Positions 1-7,279 of a stretch of DNA of 64,000 bases are shown in pieces. The position numbers and the translations under genes were made by a program. The stretch's first letter is position 1. The number at the start of each line of letters is the position of its first letter. This DNA is from Pseudoduganella flava (lineage in GTDB: Bacteria > Pseudomonadota > Gammaproteobacteria > Burkholderiales > Burkholderiaceae_D), in NCBI RefSeq assembly GCF_007830495.1, contig NZ_VLKW01000002.1, forward strand, positions 1 to 64,000. The letters run 5' to 3'. Below the pieces are notes generated by a model. It was given only the letters and a program-made list of their open reading frames with translations, was not told the DNA's origin and did not search any database.

Positions 1-1
1 C

Positions 2-26
2 TGAGGTGGTCCGGGTTTCGTGGACA
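2..26 (+). repeat. IS3 left terminal inverted repeat
   Basis: This 25-bp sequence begins TGAGGTGG and pairs with 1274-1298 at 19 of 25 positions. Confidence 0.88.
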
Positions 27-60
27 TCCTAAACAAGAGACAATACGTCTTGAGGAATCC

Positions 61-408
61 ATGACAATCAAACCATCCAATACCCCAACGGAAGATGCCG
101 CCGCCGAGCGGCAGCATCGTTCTGTCTATACCAAAGAATTCAAGATCGCCGCTGTCGCTCGCCTGAAGGACGGCAAGCAGAGTGCCGAGTCGCTGGCCCT
201 GGAGCTGGGGATCAGGCGCAACCAGCTGTACAAGTGGGCAAAGACGCTGGAGCAGAAAGGCACGGAAGGCAGTTTCAATGCGCGCGGGCGCAAACCGGCA
301 AGCGAGGAAGACGAGGTAGTGCGCCTGCGGCGCGAGCTTGCCAATGCCAAGCAGGAGCTCGAAATCCTAAAAAAGTTCGACGTGTACTTGAAGCGGATGA
401 AGCGGTAA
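61..408 (+). CDS. IS3-family transposase OrfA (helix-turn-helix subunit)
   Basis: A 115-residue protein with the HTH_Tnp_1 / OrfA pattern: a basic N-terminal half with RSVYTKEFK and the recognition-helix region SLALELGIRRNQLYKWAK near residues 45-62. A leucine-rich heptad segment follows near residues 87-110 (RLRRELANAKQELEILKK), the typical OrfA dimerisation zipper. OrfA binds the terminal repeats and, fused to OrfB by a -1 frameshift, forms the OrfAB transposase. The slippery site sits near its C-terminus, just after that zipper, where IS3 elements usually carry it. The ATG at 61 follows GAGGAATCC. Confidence 0.92.
   Translation: MTIKPSNTPTEDAAAERQHRSVYTKEFKIAAVARLKDGKQSAESLALELGIRRNQLYKWAKTLEQKGTEGSFNARGRKPASEEDEVVRLRRELANAKQELEILKKFDVYLKRMKR
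369..375 (+). other. Programmed -1 frameshift heptamer A_AAA_AAG
   Basis: In the orfA frame the bases read A AAA AAG, the canonical X XXY YYZ slippery heptamer of IS3 elements. Slipping back one base places the ribosome exactly in the orfB frame, which is open from here to 1271. This is inferred from sequence; no shift has been measured. Confidence 0.85.
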
Positions 409-1271
409 AGTACGCGTGTATTGAAAAGTACAGGAAGCGGTACCCGGTGAAGGCGCTGTGCCGGGCGCTACGGGTCAGTCGGAGCGGCTTCTACGCCTCC
501 CAACAACGGCTGCCGAGCCAGCGCAGCCAGGAAGATCAAGCTCTGCGCGCACACATCCTGCGCATCCATCAATCACATCGCCAAGCTCTTGGTGCGGTGA
601 AGACTTGGAAGGTCCTGAAGGGGGAAGGAATTGACTGTGGCAAGCATCAGGTGGCACGCCTACGTCGACTCGACGGTATTGAAGCGTCGCGCAAAGCCAA
701 GTTCCGAGTCATGCACGCCCATCAGCATACAGAGCCACCAGCCCCAGACTTGCTCAAGAGAGCGTTTATGGTGCCGATGCCGAACAAAGTCTGGGCCGCC
801 GATATCACGACCATCAACACGCGCGAAGGATGGCTGCATCTAGCCATTGTGCTGGACCTGTTTGCGCGTCGTGTCGTCGGCTGGGCGATGAGCGCTCGAC
901 AGAATGCAGACCTGCCAATTGCGGCCATGATAATGGCATTTGATCAGCGTCAGCCGGCCGCAGGACTGATCTGCCACACCGACCAAGGCTCCGTGTATGG
1001 GTCGAAGGACTACCGCACCATGCTCGAGGAGCACGGCGTACGACCAAGCATGAGCCGGCGCGGCAACTGCCACGACAACGCCGTGGTGGAGAGCTGGTTT
1101 TCCACAGTGAAGAACGAACTAACCCGTCACCGCATCTTCGCCACCAGAGCAGCAGCCATCGCCGAAATCTCCGATTACATCGAGCTGTACTACAATCTGC
1201 GGCGGCCCCACCAAACGCTGGGCTACCGCAGTCCAATCGAAGTCGAAAAACGGCACGCGATGCCAAATTAG
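375..1271 (+). CDS. IS3-family transposase OrfB (DDE integrase), made as OrfAB
   Basis: The catalytic half of the transposase, read in the -1 frame after the slippery site; the fused product would run from 61 to 1271. An HTH_21-like segment (KYRKRYPVKALCRALRVSRSG) is followed by an rve integrase core. The DDE signature is visible as WAADITT, then HTDQGSVYGS, then NAVVESWFSTVKNE, with the downstream YNLRRPHQTLGY motif of the IS3 family. No good independent start codon was seen between the shift site and the first conserved residues, so OrfB is probably made only as the fusion. The frame is intact to its TAG stop. Confidence 0.92.
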   Translation, partial: VRRVLEADEAVKYACIEKYRKRYPVKALCRALRVSRSGFYASQQRLPSQRSQEDQALRAHILRIHQSHRQALGAVKTWKVLKGEGIDCGKHQVARLRRLDGIEASRKAKFRVMHAHQHTEPPAPDLLKRAFMVPMPNKVWAADITTINTREGWLHLAIVLDLFARRVVGWAMSARQNADLPIAAMIMAFDQRQPAAGLICHTDQGSVYGSKDYRTMLEEHGVRPSMSRRGNCHDNAVVESWFSTVKNELTRHRIFATRAAAIAEISDYIELYYNLRRPHQTLGYRSPIEVEKRHAMPN

Positions 1272-1273
1272 AC

Positions 1274-1298
1274 TGTCTACGGAATCCGGGCTATCTCA
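1274..1298 (+). repeat. IS3 right terminal inverted repeat
   Basis: This 25-bp sequence ends ATCTCA and is complementary to 2-26 with six mismatches. It begins two bases after the orfB stop. Confidence 0.88.
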
Positions 1299-1405
1299 GA
1301 CTGTCCCTCGTTTTCGGAAATATTTCCTGAATCGAGGGACAGTCCCCGGATTTGGGAAATGTTTCTCAAAAACGGGGTCTGACCCCGATTCTGGGAAATG
1401 TTTTA
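1299..1405. repeat. Palindromic intergenic repeats (GGGACAGTCCC / GGGGTCTGACCCC type)
   Basis: Two adjacent palindromic units fill the gap between the IS and the lipoprotein gene. The first has perfect 12-bp arms GACTGTCCCTCG (1299-1310) and its complement (1333-1344), enclosing a perfect GGAAATATTTCC. The second has CGGGGTCTGACCCCG at 1373-1387 with GGGAAATGTTT on both sides. The same words recur at 56056-56217, and the GGGGTC..GACCCC core recurs in the other intergenic repeats of the window. The placement is between 3' ends of convergent genes. Confidence 0.8.
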
Positions 1406-2083
1406 GCGGGTTCCGACGAGGGCGATGCGGCGGCGGATGCGGGCCGCTTCGGTGGGATCGCCGGCTTTTTCCGCGCGCAGGGCCTGGACGTTCAGCCACG
1501 CCAGCAGCGGGCGGCGCCAGCCCTGGTCGGATGCCGTGTCGATCGCCTGGGCGATCAGCTCCGGCGTCGCGCGGTTTGCCTTGAACAGCGCACCGGCGGC
1601 GACCAGTTGCGATAGCGGGTCGGCGATGCCTTTGACGGCGCTTGCCGCGGCCTGGTCGGAGCCGGCCGCGTGGACGGCGCGCTGCGGTTCCGGCAGCAGC
1701 GCCGCGTCGGCCGGGGTGGCGCGGCCGGCCAGGTAGTTCGCGTAGGCGACGTCCGCCGGTGTCGCATCGGCCCGCAGCGCGTCGAAGCCGGCGCAGTCGT
1801 CGAACACCAGCGCGGCGGTGCGCGCGGCGCAGCGGATCAATTCGGCGCGGATGACGAGGTCGATCTTGCCGGTCGCGGCGATCTGGTCGCGGGCGCGCGC
1901 GAACTCCGTCTTCTCGATCAGGTCGCGGCCGTCCATGTAGGCGGCCGTCGTGCGCTCCAGCGAGCTTTGCGCGTTCATCTTCCAGTCGGGCACCGGCGGC
2001 CCGCTGCTGCAGGCGGACAGCGCACACAGGACAACAACGGCAGCGGCAGCGGCGGCGGCGCGGGGCAGGGCGAGTCGTTTCAT
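1403..2083 (-). CDS. Lipoprotein of an Mla/MCE-type transport operon
   Basis: A 226-residue product starting MKRLALPRA. It has a lipoprotein signal peptide ending in the lipobox LSAC, so it should be lipidated and anchored in the envelope. The rest is helical and polar without a recognised motif. Its ATG overlaps the stop of the MlaD-like gene (ATGA), so it is the coupled third gene of that operon. This position is usually held by an auxiliary lipoprotein of the MCE transporter, and that is the inferred role. I cannot place it confidently in a named lipoprotein family. An in-frame start at 2119 exists but would precede the signal peptide. Confidence 0.75.
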   Translation of the reverse strand: MKRLALPRAAAAAAAVVVLCALSACSSGPPVPDWKMNAQSSLERTTAAYMDGRDLIEKTEFARARDQIAATGKIDLVIRAELIRCAARTAALVFDDCAGFDALRADATPADVAYANYLAGRATPADAALLPEPQRAVHAAGSDQAAASAVKGIADPLSQLVAAGALFKANRATPELIAQAIDTASDQGWRRPLLAWLNVQALRAEKAGDPTEAARIRRRIALVGTR

Positions 2084-3042
2084 GGCAGCTTGATCTCCGT
2101 CTCGCGCTTGAACGGCCACTTGCGATTGATCTCGTTGACGAGCTGTTCGATCTTGCGCAGGTTGCTGTCGATGTCGGCGCGCAGTGCGCCCAGGTCTTCC
2201 GTTGCGACGCGGGCGTTCTTGCCGACCGCCTGCGCCTCTTCCAGCACCGCATCCATCTTCTTCAGGCTTTGCCGCGCATCGGCCAGCAGGCCGTTCAGCT
2301 GCACGATCGCCGCCTGCGCATCGTTGGCGACGCCCTTGTCGCCAAAGACCTTCGCATCGGCATTGCCCACCAGCCGGTCGGCGCGCACGATCAGCGCGTT
2401 CGCGTTGGCCAGCAGCTCGCGCGCCTTCTGGTCTTCGCCGGCGATCAGGCCCATCGCGCCGCCCGGACCATTGAGCTTCTCGGTGACGCCCTGCACGTTC
2501 TTCAGGCTCATGCCGAGCGCGGAGTCCTGCGACGTCAGCGCCGAGACGTTGGCGAGGATCTCCTGCGCGGCCGACAGCAGCCGCGGAATCTCGGCGGCCA
2601 CGTCGCCCACCAGCAGCGGGCGCTCGGCCGCTTCCGGCAGCGGCGGGTCGGTGGGGATGCCGGTGAACGCGCGCAGTTTGGCGCCGCCGACGATGCCTTT
2701 TTCCAAGGTGAAGATGCTGCTCGTGCGCAGCCAGTGCGCATCCTTCTTCGGCACGTCCACCAGCACGCGCGCCTTGCCTTCGCGCGACAGCTCGATGCTA
2801 CGCACGCGCCCGATCGGGAAGCCGGCGAACGTGACGTCCATGCCGACGGCCACGCCTTCCGAGTCGTCGGCCGTCAGCACGACGCGTTGCGTGGCCTCGA
2901 ACGCGCCGCGCGCATACATCAGGTACAGCGCCGCGCCGGCGATCAGTACCACCATCAGGATCAGGAGCAGAGCCGCCTTCAGTTCGGCGTTGCGCACCGG
3001 CGCCGGCTCGGCAGGGGCGGGGGGAGTCGTCGTATCGGTCAT
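2080..3042 (-). CDS. MlaD-like MCE-domain substrate-binding protein
   Basis: A 320-residue protein with a short polar N-terminus, one transmembrane helix near residues 22-44, then an MCE domain (about 50-130) with the characteristic GVAVGMDVTFAGFPIGRV stretch. A long helical C-terminal region follows, rich in alanine, leucine and acidic residues, resembling the periplasmic helical barrel of larger MCE proteins. Such proteins bind lipids and carry them across the periplasm for an MlaFE-type ABC transporter. The ATG at 3042 lies 5 bp after the permease stop. The open frame extends far upstream, but that part only shadows the permease gene. Confidence 0.85.
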   Translation of the reverse strand: MTDTTTPPAPAEPAPVRNAELKAALLLILMVVLIAGAALYLMYARGAFEATQRVVLTADDSEGVAVGMDVTFAGFPIGRVRSIELSREGKARVLVDVPKKDAHWLRTSSIFTLEKGIVGGAKLRAFTGIPTDPPLPEAAERPLLVGDVAAEIPRLLSAAQEILANVSALTSQDSALGMSLKNVQGVTEKLNGPGGAMGLIAGEDQKARELLANANALIVRADRLVGNADAKVFGDKGVANDAQAAIVQLNGLLADARQSLKKMDAVLEEAQAVGKNARVATEDLGALRADIDSNLRKIEQLVNEINRKWPFKRETEIKLP

Positions 3043-3047
3043 GTGTT

Positions 3048-3881
3048 TCAGTAGTAGTTGCCCATCAGGGAGGCGGCTTCGATCAGCAGCAGCACGGAGA
3101 ACATCCGCACCATGTCGGCCAGCCCGTGCGTCACGCGCAGCCGCGCCGCGAACGGGTTGGCCGCCGCATCGTAGTACGACGACGCCAGCGGGATGATGCC
3201 GACGGCCAGCGAGAAGAAGCCGATCTTCAGCAGCAGGATCAGCGACACGGCCGGATTGAAGATCTGGCCGACGACGCGGGTATAGCCCGGCAGCGCATAC
3301 GGCGTGAAGCCGTAGATGACGAGATAGGCCAGCACCAGCGTCAGGATGCAGCTGACGGCGGCCAGCAGCCACACGGCGAAGATGCCGGCCGCGGCGCGCG
3401 GGAAGAACTCGCGCCGCAGCGCTTCCCCCGCGCTGACGGCCGGCCCGGCCGATCCCTGCGGTGCCGCGGCGGCCGCCGCGAGCCGGCGCTGCGCGAACTC
3501 CACCCCGGCCGGCAACGTGCTGCGCAGCGCGACGAACAGGGCGGCCGTCAGCGGGATCAGCTCCAGCACGAGCACGCGCACGACCATCTCCAGCGCGTAG
3601 CCGGACAGGCCGTACGACAGCGCCGTGACGACGACGATGCGGATGATGACAAGGCTGATCAGCGCGGACAGCACGCAGAACCACACGAGGTTCGGCGCCG
3701 TGCCGGTCACCAGGTGGCTGGCCAGGTTGGCGCGGTTGTCGCGCCGGTACGTGGACGGGTGGACGCCCCGGGCCAGGATCAGCGCCGCGAACTGCAGCAG
3801 GCGCCACCAGCTGGTGAGCCATACGATGGTGGAGCGGTGCAGCCGTGTCAGCGCGGGGAAAAGCGATGCATGGGTGATCAT
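3048..3881 (-). CDS. MlaE-like ABC lipid transporter permease
   Basis: A 277-residue inner-membrane protein with five or six hydrophobic segments. Three stretches follow E. coli MlaE: LELIPLTAALFVALRS (MlaE: LRELGPVVAALLFAGR), FFPRAAAGIF (ISPRFWAGVI), and a late KIGFFSLAVGIIPL..SYYDA helix. It is the first gene of a minus-strand operon with the MlaD-like protein and lipoprotein. An ATPase gene, normally present between or next to these, is absent here. The protein is more divergent than a housekeeping MlaE. Function is inferred from the MCE partner and membrane topology. Confidence 0.72.
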   Translation of the reverse strand: MITHASLFPALTRLHRSTIVWLTSWWRLLQFAALILARGVHPSTYRRDNRANLASHLVTGTAPNLVWFCVLSALISLVIIRIVVVTALSYGLSGYALEMVVRVLVLELIPLTAALFVALRSTLPAGVEFAQRRLAAAAAAPQGSAGPAVSAGEALRREFFPRAAAGIFAVWLLAAVSCILTLVLAYLVIYGFTPYALPGYTRVVGQIFNPAVSLILLLKIGFFSLAVGIIPLASSYYDAAANPFAARLRVTHGLADMVRMFSVLLLIEAASLMGNYY

Positions 3882-3910
3882 ATTGTGATCTTAGCATCCC
3901 GCGCGCATCG

Positions 3911-4765
3911 TCATGGCACCGATTCGACGATCGCGTCCGCCACCGCCCGCACGCGCGCGCTGCGCGCCAGGTCGCCGTGCATCACCAGGTACATGTCGTA
4001 GCGGTGCTCCTTGCCCGGGAAGATGCGCACCAGCCGCGGGTCCTGCTCGGCCATATGGATCGGCAGCTCGGCGATGCCGATGCCCAGGCGCGCCGCCTCC
4101 AGCAGCATCAGCCCCGTGTTGACCTCCAGCGCGACGCGCGCACCGGCCACCGGCATGCCGGCCACGTGGCTCGCCTGGCGCGGCGCCACCGAAGCGTGGT
4201 AGATCAGCAGGTCGTGCCCGGCCAGGCCACCGTCCGGCATGCCGCACCGCTGCAGGTAGGCGGTGCTGGCGTACAGCCCGGAGGCGCGGTTGGCCAGGTG
4301 GCGCGAGACAAGGTCCGGGTCGGTGGGTTTCAGCGTGCGCACGGCCAAATCGGCCTCGCGCCGGGTCAGGTTGGATACGGTTGTCGTTGTGTGGAGCACC
4401 ACGCGGATGTCCGGGTGCCGTTCATGCAGGAGGCGCAGCGCGTCCAGCACGAAATGCTGCGCCATCGTGTCGGTCGTCGCGAGCCGCACGACGCCGGACA
4501 GCCGGTGGTCGATGCCCTGCATCTCGCGCTCGAGCTGGTGCGCCGCCTGCTCCATCTTCTCGGCCGAGCGGGCCGCCGCCTCGCCGGCCGGCGTCGGCAC
4601 ATAGCCGCCGGGCGTGCGCAGGAACAGCTTCGCGTGCAGCGCCGTCTCCAGCGCCGCCAGGCGACGGCCCGCCGTCGCCTGGTCGATGCCAAGGCGAGCC
4701 GCGGCGCCGCGCAGCGTGCCGGCGCGGTAGATCCCCAGGAAGATCCTGGCGTCGTCCCAATCCAT
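3911..4765 (-). CDS. LysR-family transcriptional regulator
   Basis: A 284-residue regulator. The N-terminal winged HTH is typical (MDWDDARIFLGIYRAGTLRG, then AARLGIDQATAGRRLAALE), and a LysR substrate-binding domain starts near residue 90. The ATG at 4765 was preferred over an upstream in-frame start because GGGGAGG lies about 4-7 bases before it and LysR proteins begin at this point. It is divergent from the MFS exporter, with a perfect palindrome in the shared intergenic region, so it probably controls that exporter and itself. The inducer is unknown. Confidence 0.9.
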   Translation of the reverse strand: MDWDDARIFLGIYRAGTLRGAAARLGIDQATAGRRLAALETALHAKLFLRTPGGYVPTPAGEAAARSAEKMEQAAHQLEREMQGIDHRLSGVVRLATTDTMAQHFVLDALRLLHERHPDIRVVLHTTTTVSNLTRREADLAVRTLKPTDPDLVSRHLANRASGLYASTAYLQRCGMPDGGLAGHDLLIYHASVAPRQASHVAGMPVAGARVALEVNTGLMLLEAARLGIGIAELPIHMAEQDPRLVRIFPGKEHRYDMYLVMHGDLARSARVRAVADAIVESVP

Positions 4766-4787
4766 CCTGCCTCCCCGATACGGACCA

Positions 4788-4805
4788 TGATGCATTTTTG
4801 CATCA
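4788..4805. promoter_or_regulatory. Perfect palindrome, likely LysR operator
   Basis: TGATGCA-TTTT-TGCATCA is a perfect 7-bp inverted repeat between the divergent LysR and MFS genes. A second partly symmetric TGATATGCG...CGCATCA follows at about 4812-4836. This is the expected place and form for a LysR autoregulatory site; binding is inferred. Confidence 0.6.
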
Positions 4806-4889
4806 CGGCGCTGATGATATGCGTCTTTACCGCATCAGGCAAGGGGGCTACGATGCCTTCCCGTCATTGTTATCTTCACAGGAGTGCCC

Positions 4890-6242
4890 ATGTTGCTGTT
4901 CACCCTCGCCATCGGTTTCGTGATGGCGATGATCGACGTGACGGCCGTGAACACGGCCCTGTCGCACATCGCCGCCGACCTGCAGGTGCCGCTGGACGGC
5001 CTGGTCTGGGTCGTCGACGGCTACACGCTGACGTTCGCCGCGCTGCTGCTGGCCGGCGGCGGCCTGGCCGACCGCCTCGGCCCGAAGCAGACCTACCAGG
5101 GCGGCCTCGCCGTGTTCGTGCTGGGTTCCGCGCTGTGCGCACTGGCGCCTTCCGGCGCCGCGCTGGTCTGGGCCCGGCTGCTGCAGGGCTGCGGCGCGGC
5201 GCTGTTCATGCCCAGCTCCCTCGCGCTGCTGACCCACGCGGAGGACGACGAGCGCCGCCGCGCGAAGATGTTCGGCGTATGGGCCGCGATCGTCAGCGCG
5301 GCGGCCACCATCGGCCCGCTGGCCGGCGGCGTGCTCGTCGAAACGTTCGGCTGGCGCAGCATCTTCTGGATGAATGTTCCGCTGGGTGTGCTGGGCATCG
5401 CGCTGGCGCAGGCCAGGGCCCCGGCGCCCGCGCCGCACGACCGGCCGCTGGGCATCGTCACGCACTTTTATGGCGTGGCCGCGCTGGGCGCGCTGGCATT
5501 CGCGCTGATCGAAGGGCCGGTACTGGGATGGACTTCTCTGCCCGTCGCCGCGGCGCTGGCCGGCGCCGTGCTGGCGGCGGTGCTGCTGGTGCAGCGCGAA
5601 CGGGCCAGCGCGCAGCCGGTGCTGCCGCGCGCGCTGTATGCGCTGCCGCCGTTCCGTGCCGGCGTGCTGACGGGGCTGGCGATCAACTTCGGCTCGTTCG
5701 GCCACCTGTTCGTCGTCAGCCTGCTGCTGCAGCAGGCGCATGGCATCGGCGCGCTCGGCACCGGCCTGGCGATCCTGCCGATGACGGCGGCGGCGGGCGT
5801 GTCGAACGTGCTGTCCGGCCGCGTCATCGCGGCACGGGGCGCACGCCTGCCGCTGCTGGTGGGGATGGGGGGCGGCGCGCTCGCCGCTTTCCTGCTGATG
5901 CAGGCGGGGGGCGCCACGCCGCCGTGGCTCGTCGTTGCGGGCGGCACCCTGATGTTCCTCGCGATCGGCTTCGCGATTCCGGCGATGACGTCGACGGTGA
6001 TGCAGGCCGGCGGCAAGGCCCATGCGAGCGCCGCCGGTGCTGCGCTGAACGCCAACCGCCAGGTCGGCGCACTGCTTGGCGTGGCCGCCGCGGGAACCGT
6101 GCTGCATGCCGTCGAGGCGTGGGAACTGCGCCTGACGATCGCCTACGCGGCCTTCGCCATCGGCTATGCGATTGCGTGGCTGGCCGTGTTCCACAACGTG
6201 CAGCCGGCGCGTGCCGCCGCGCCGGCCCTCGTCACCGAGTAA
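4890..6242 (+). CDS. MFS transporter, DHA2 (EmrB/QacA-like) drug exporter
   Basis: A 450-residue, very hydrophobic protein. MFS motif A is visible after TM2 as [17 protein letters not shown], and the N-terminal [32 protein letters not shown] is typical of the DHA2 branch (about 14 membrane segments). Such proteins export drugs or other small amphipathic molecules using the proton gradient. ATG 4890 was chosen because AGGAG lies five bases upstream; a GTG two codons earlier is possible. It is divergent from a LysR regulator and ends 18 bp from the convergent ribB. The substrate cannot be inferred. Confidence 0.88.
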   Translation: MLLFTLAIGFVMAMIDVTAVNTALSHIAADLQVPLDGLVWVVDGYTLTFAALLLAGGGLADRLGPKQTYQGGLAVFVLGSALCALAPSGAALVWARLLQGCGAALFMPSSLALLTHAEDDERRRAKMFGVWAAIVSAAATIGPLAGGVLVETFGWRSIFWMNVPLGVLGIALAQARAPAPAPHDRPLGIVTHFYGVAALGALAFALIEGPVLGWTSLPVAAALAGAVLAAVLLVQRERASAQPVLPRALYALPPFRAGVLTGLAINFGSFGHLFVVSLLLQQAHGIGALGTGLAILPMTAAAGVSNVLSGRVIAARGARLPLLVGMGGGALAAFLLMQAGGATPPWLVVAGGTLMFLAIGFAIPAMTSTVMQAGGKAHASAAGAALNANRQVGALLGVAAAGTVLHAVEAWELRLTIAYAAFAIGYAIAWLAVFHNVQPARAAAPALVTE

Positions 6243-6260
6243 TCGGGCAAGCAGGCACCT

Positions 6261-6911
6261 TCAGCCGTGGCGCTTGCGCCACTCGATCATCTCGGCGATC
6301 GTCAGGATCGGCATGCCGTGTTCGCGGGCGAACGCATCGATCGCGTCGCCGCGCATCATCGTGCCGTCCGGGTTCATCAACTCGCACAGCACGGCGGCCG
6401 GGTTCAGGCCCGCCATGATCGCGAGGTCGACGGAACCTTCCGTGTGGCCGGCACGCGCGAGCACGCCGCCGGGCGACGCGCGCAGCGGAAACACGTGGCC
6501 GGGCCGCACCAGGTCTTCCGGCCGCGCATCGGCCGCGGTGGCGGCGCGGATCGTCGTCACGCGGTCGGCCGCGGAAACGCCCGTCGTCACGCCGTGGCGC
6601 GCTTCGATCGACACGGTGAACGGCGTGCCGTAGCGGCTGCCGTTCTCCGCCGCCATCGGCGGCAGCTGCAGCTCGCGCACGCGGTCCGCCGTCAGGCACA
6701 GGCACACGATGCCGCTGCATTCGCGGATCAACAGGGCCATCGTCTCGACGGTCAGCTTGTCGGCGGCGACGATCAGGTCGGCCTCGTTCTCGCGGTCGAA
6801 GTCGTCGAGCAGGATCACCGGCACGCCGGCGCGCATCGCGTCGAGCGCGGCGTCGATACGGGCGTCGAGATCGGTGGGACAGATAGGGGTGGTAACTTCT
6901 TGAACAGACAT
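6261..6911 (-). CDS. ribB: 3,4-dihydroxy-2-butanone 4-phosphate synthase
   Basis: A 216-residue monofunctional enzyme, the usual length of RibB. It converts ribulose 5-phosphate to dihydroxybutanone phosphate and formate, the four-carbon branch of riboflavin synthesis. Recognised motifs are [12 protein letters not shown] (metal and substrate acidic loop), [13 protein letters not shown] and [10 protein letters not shown]. There is no fused GTP cyclohydrolase II domain. The start has a GAGGAG Shine-Dalgarno eight bases upstream. An FMN riboswitch aptamer lies about 125 nt upstream on the same strand, so expression should fall when FMN is plentiful. Confidence 0.96.
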   Translation of the reverse strand: MSVQEVTTPICPTDLDARIDAALDAMRAGVPVILLDDFDRENEADLIVAADKLTVETMALLIRECSGIVCLCLTADRVRELQLPPMAAENGSRYGTPFTVSIEARHGVTTGVSAADRVTTIRAATAADARPEDLVRPGHVFPLRASPGGVLARAGHTEGSVDLAIMAGLNPAAVLCELMNPDGTMMRGDAIDAFAREHGMPILTIAEMIEWRKRHG

Positions 6912-7036
6912 TGAAACGCTCCTCGCATGGCGAAAAACGCATCAGGGCAAACGCTACGCACGCGCCGGCACGGGCGGCAGGACGCCGCACGTGGCCAGCA
7001 CGAGAGAACCCGGGTGCCGGGGCACACGGGTGCGTA

Positions 7037-7177
<141 letters not shown>

Positions 7178-7279
7178 TATTGATTGAACCCGTCGCACCA
7201 TGCGACGGGCGGGGCGATTGTAGCAGGGCTTTGCGGTTCTGGTGTATCGTGGCGCATTTCCACCGTCCGGACCCGCGCC

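Larger units (their letters stand above)
2..1298 (+). mobile_element. Complete IS3-family insertion sequence
   Basis: The element is bounded by imperfect 25-bp terminal inverted repeats (19 of 25 positions match) that begin TGAG and end CTCA, the TG...CA ends expected of the IS3 family. It carries overlapping orfA and orfB joined by an A6G slippery heptamer. At about 1297 bp it has a normal length for this family. Both reading frames are open and the catalytic motifs are present, so it looks intact. The left flank lies outside the window except for one base, so a target-site duplication cannot be checked. Its right end abuts a palindromic repeat. Confidence 0.93.

Noticed and set aside
3977..6418. 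Plus-strand open frame of about 800 codons across LysR and MFS
   Set aside because: It runs antisense to LysR and out of frame through the MFS gene, with no recognisable domain.
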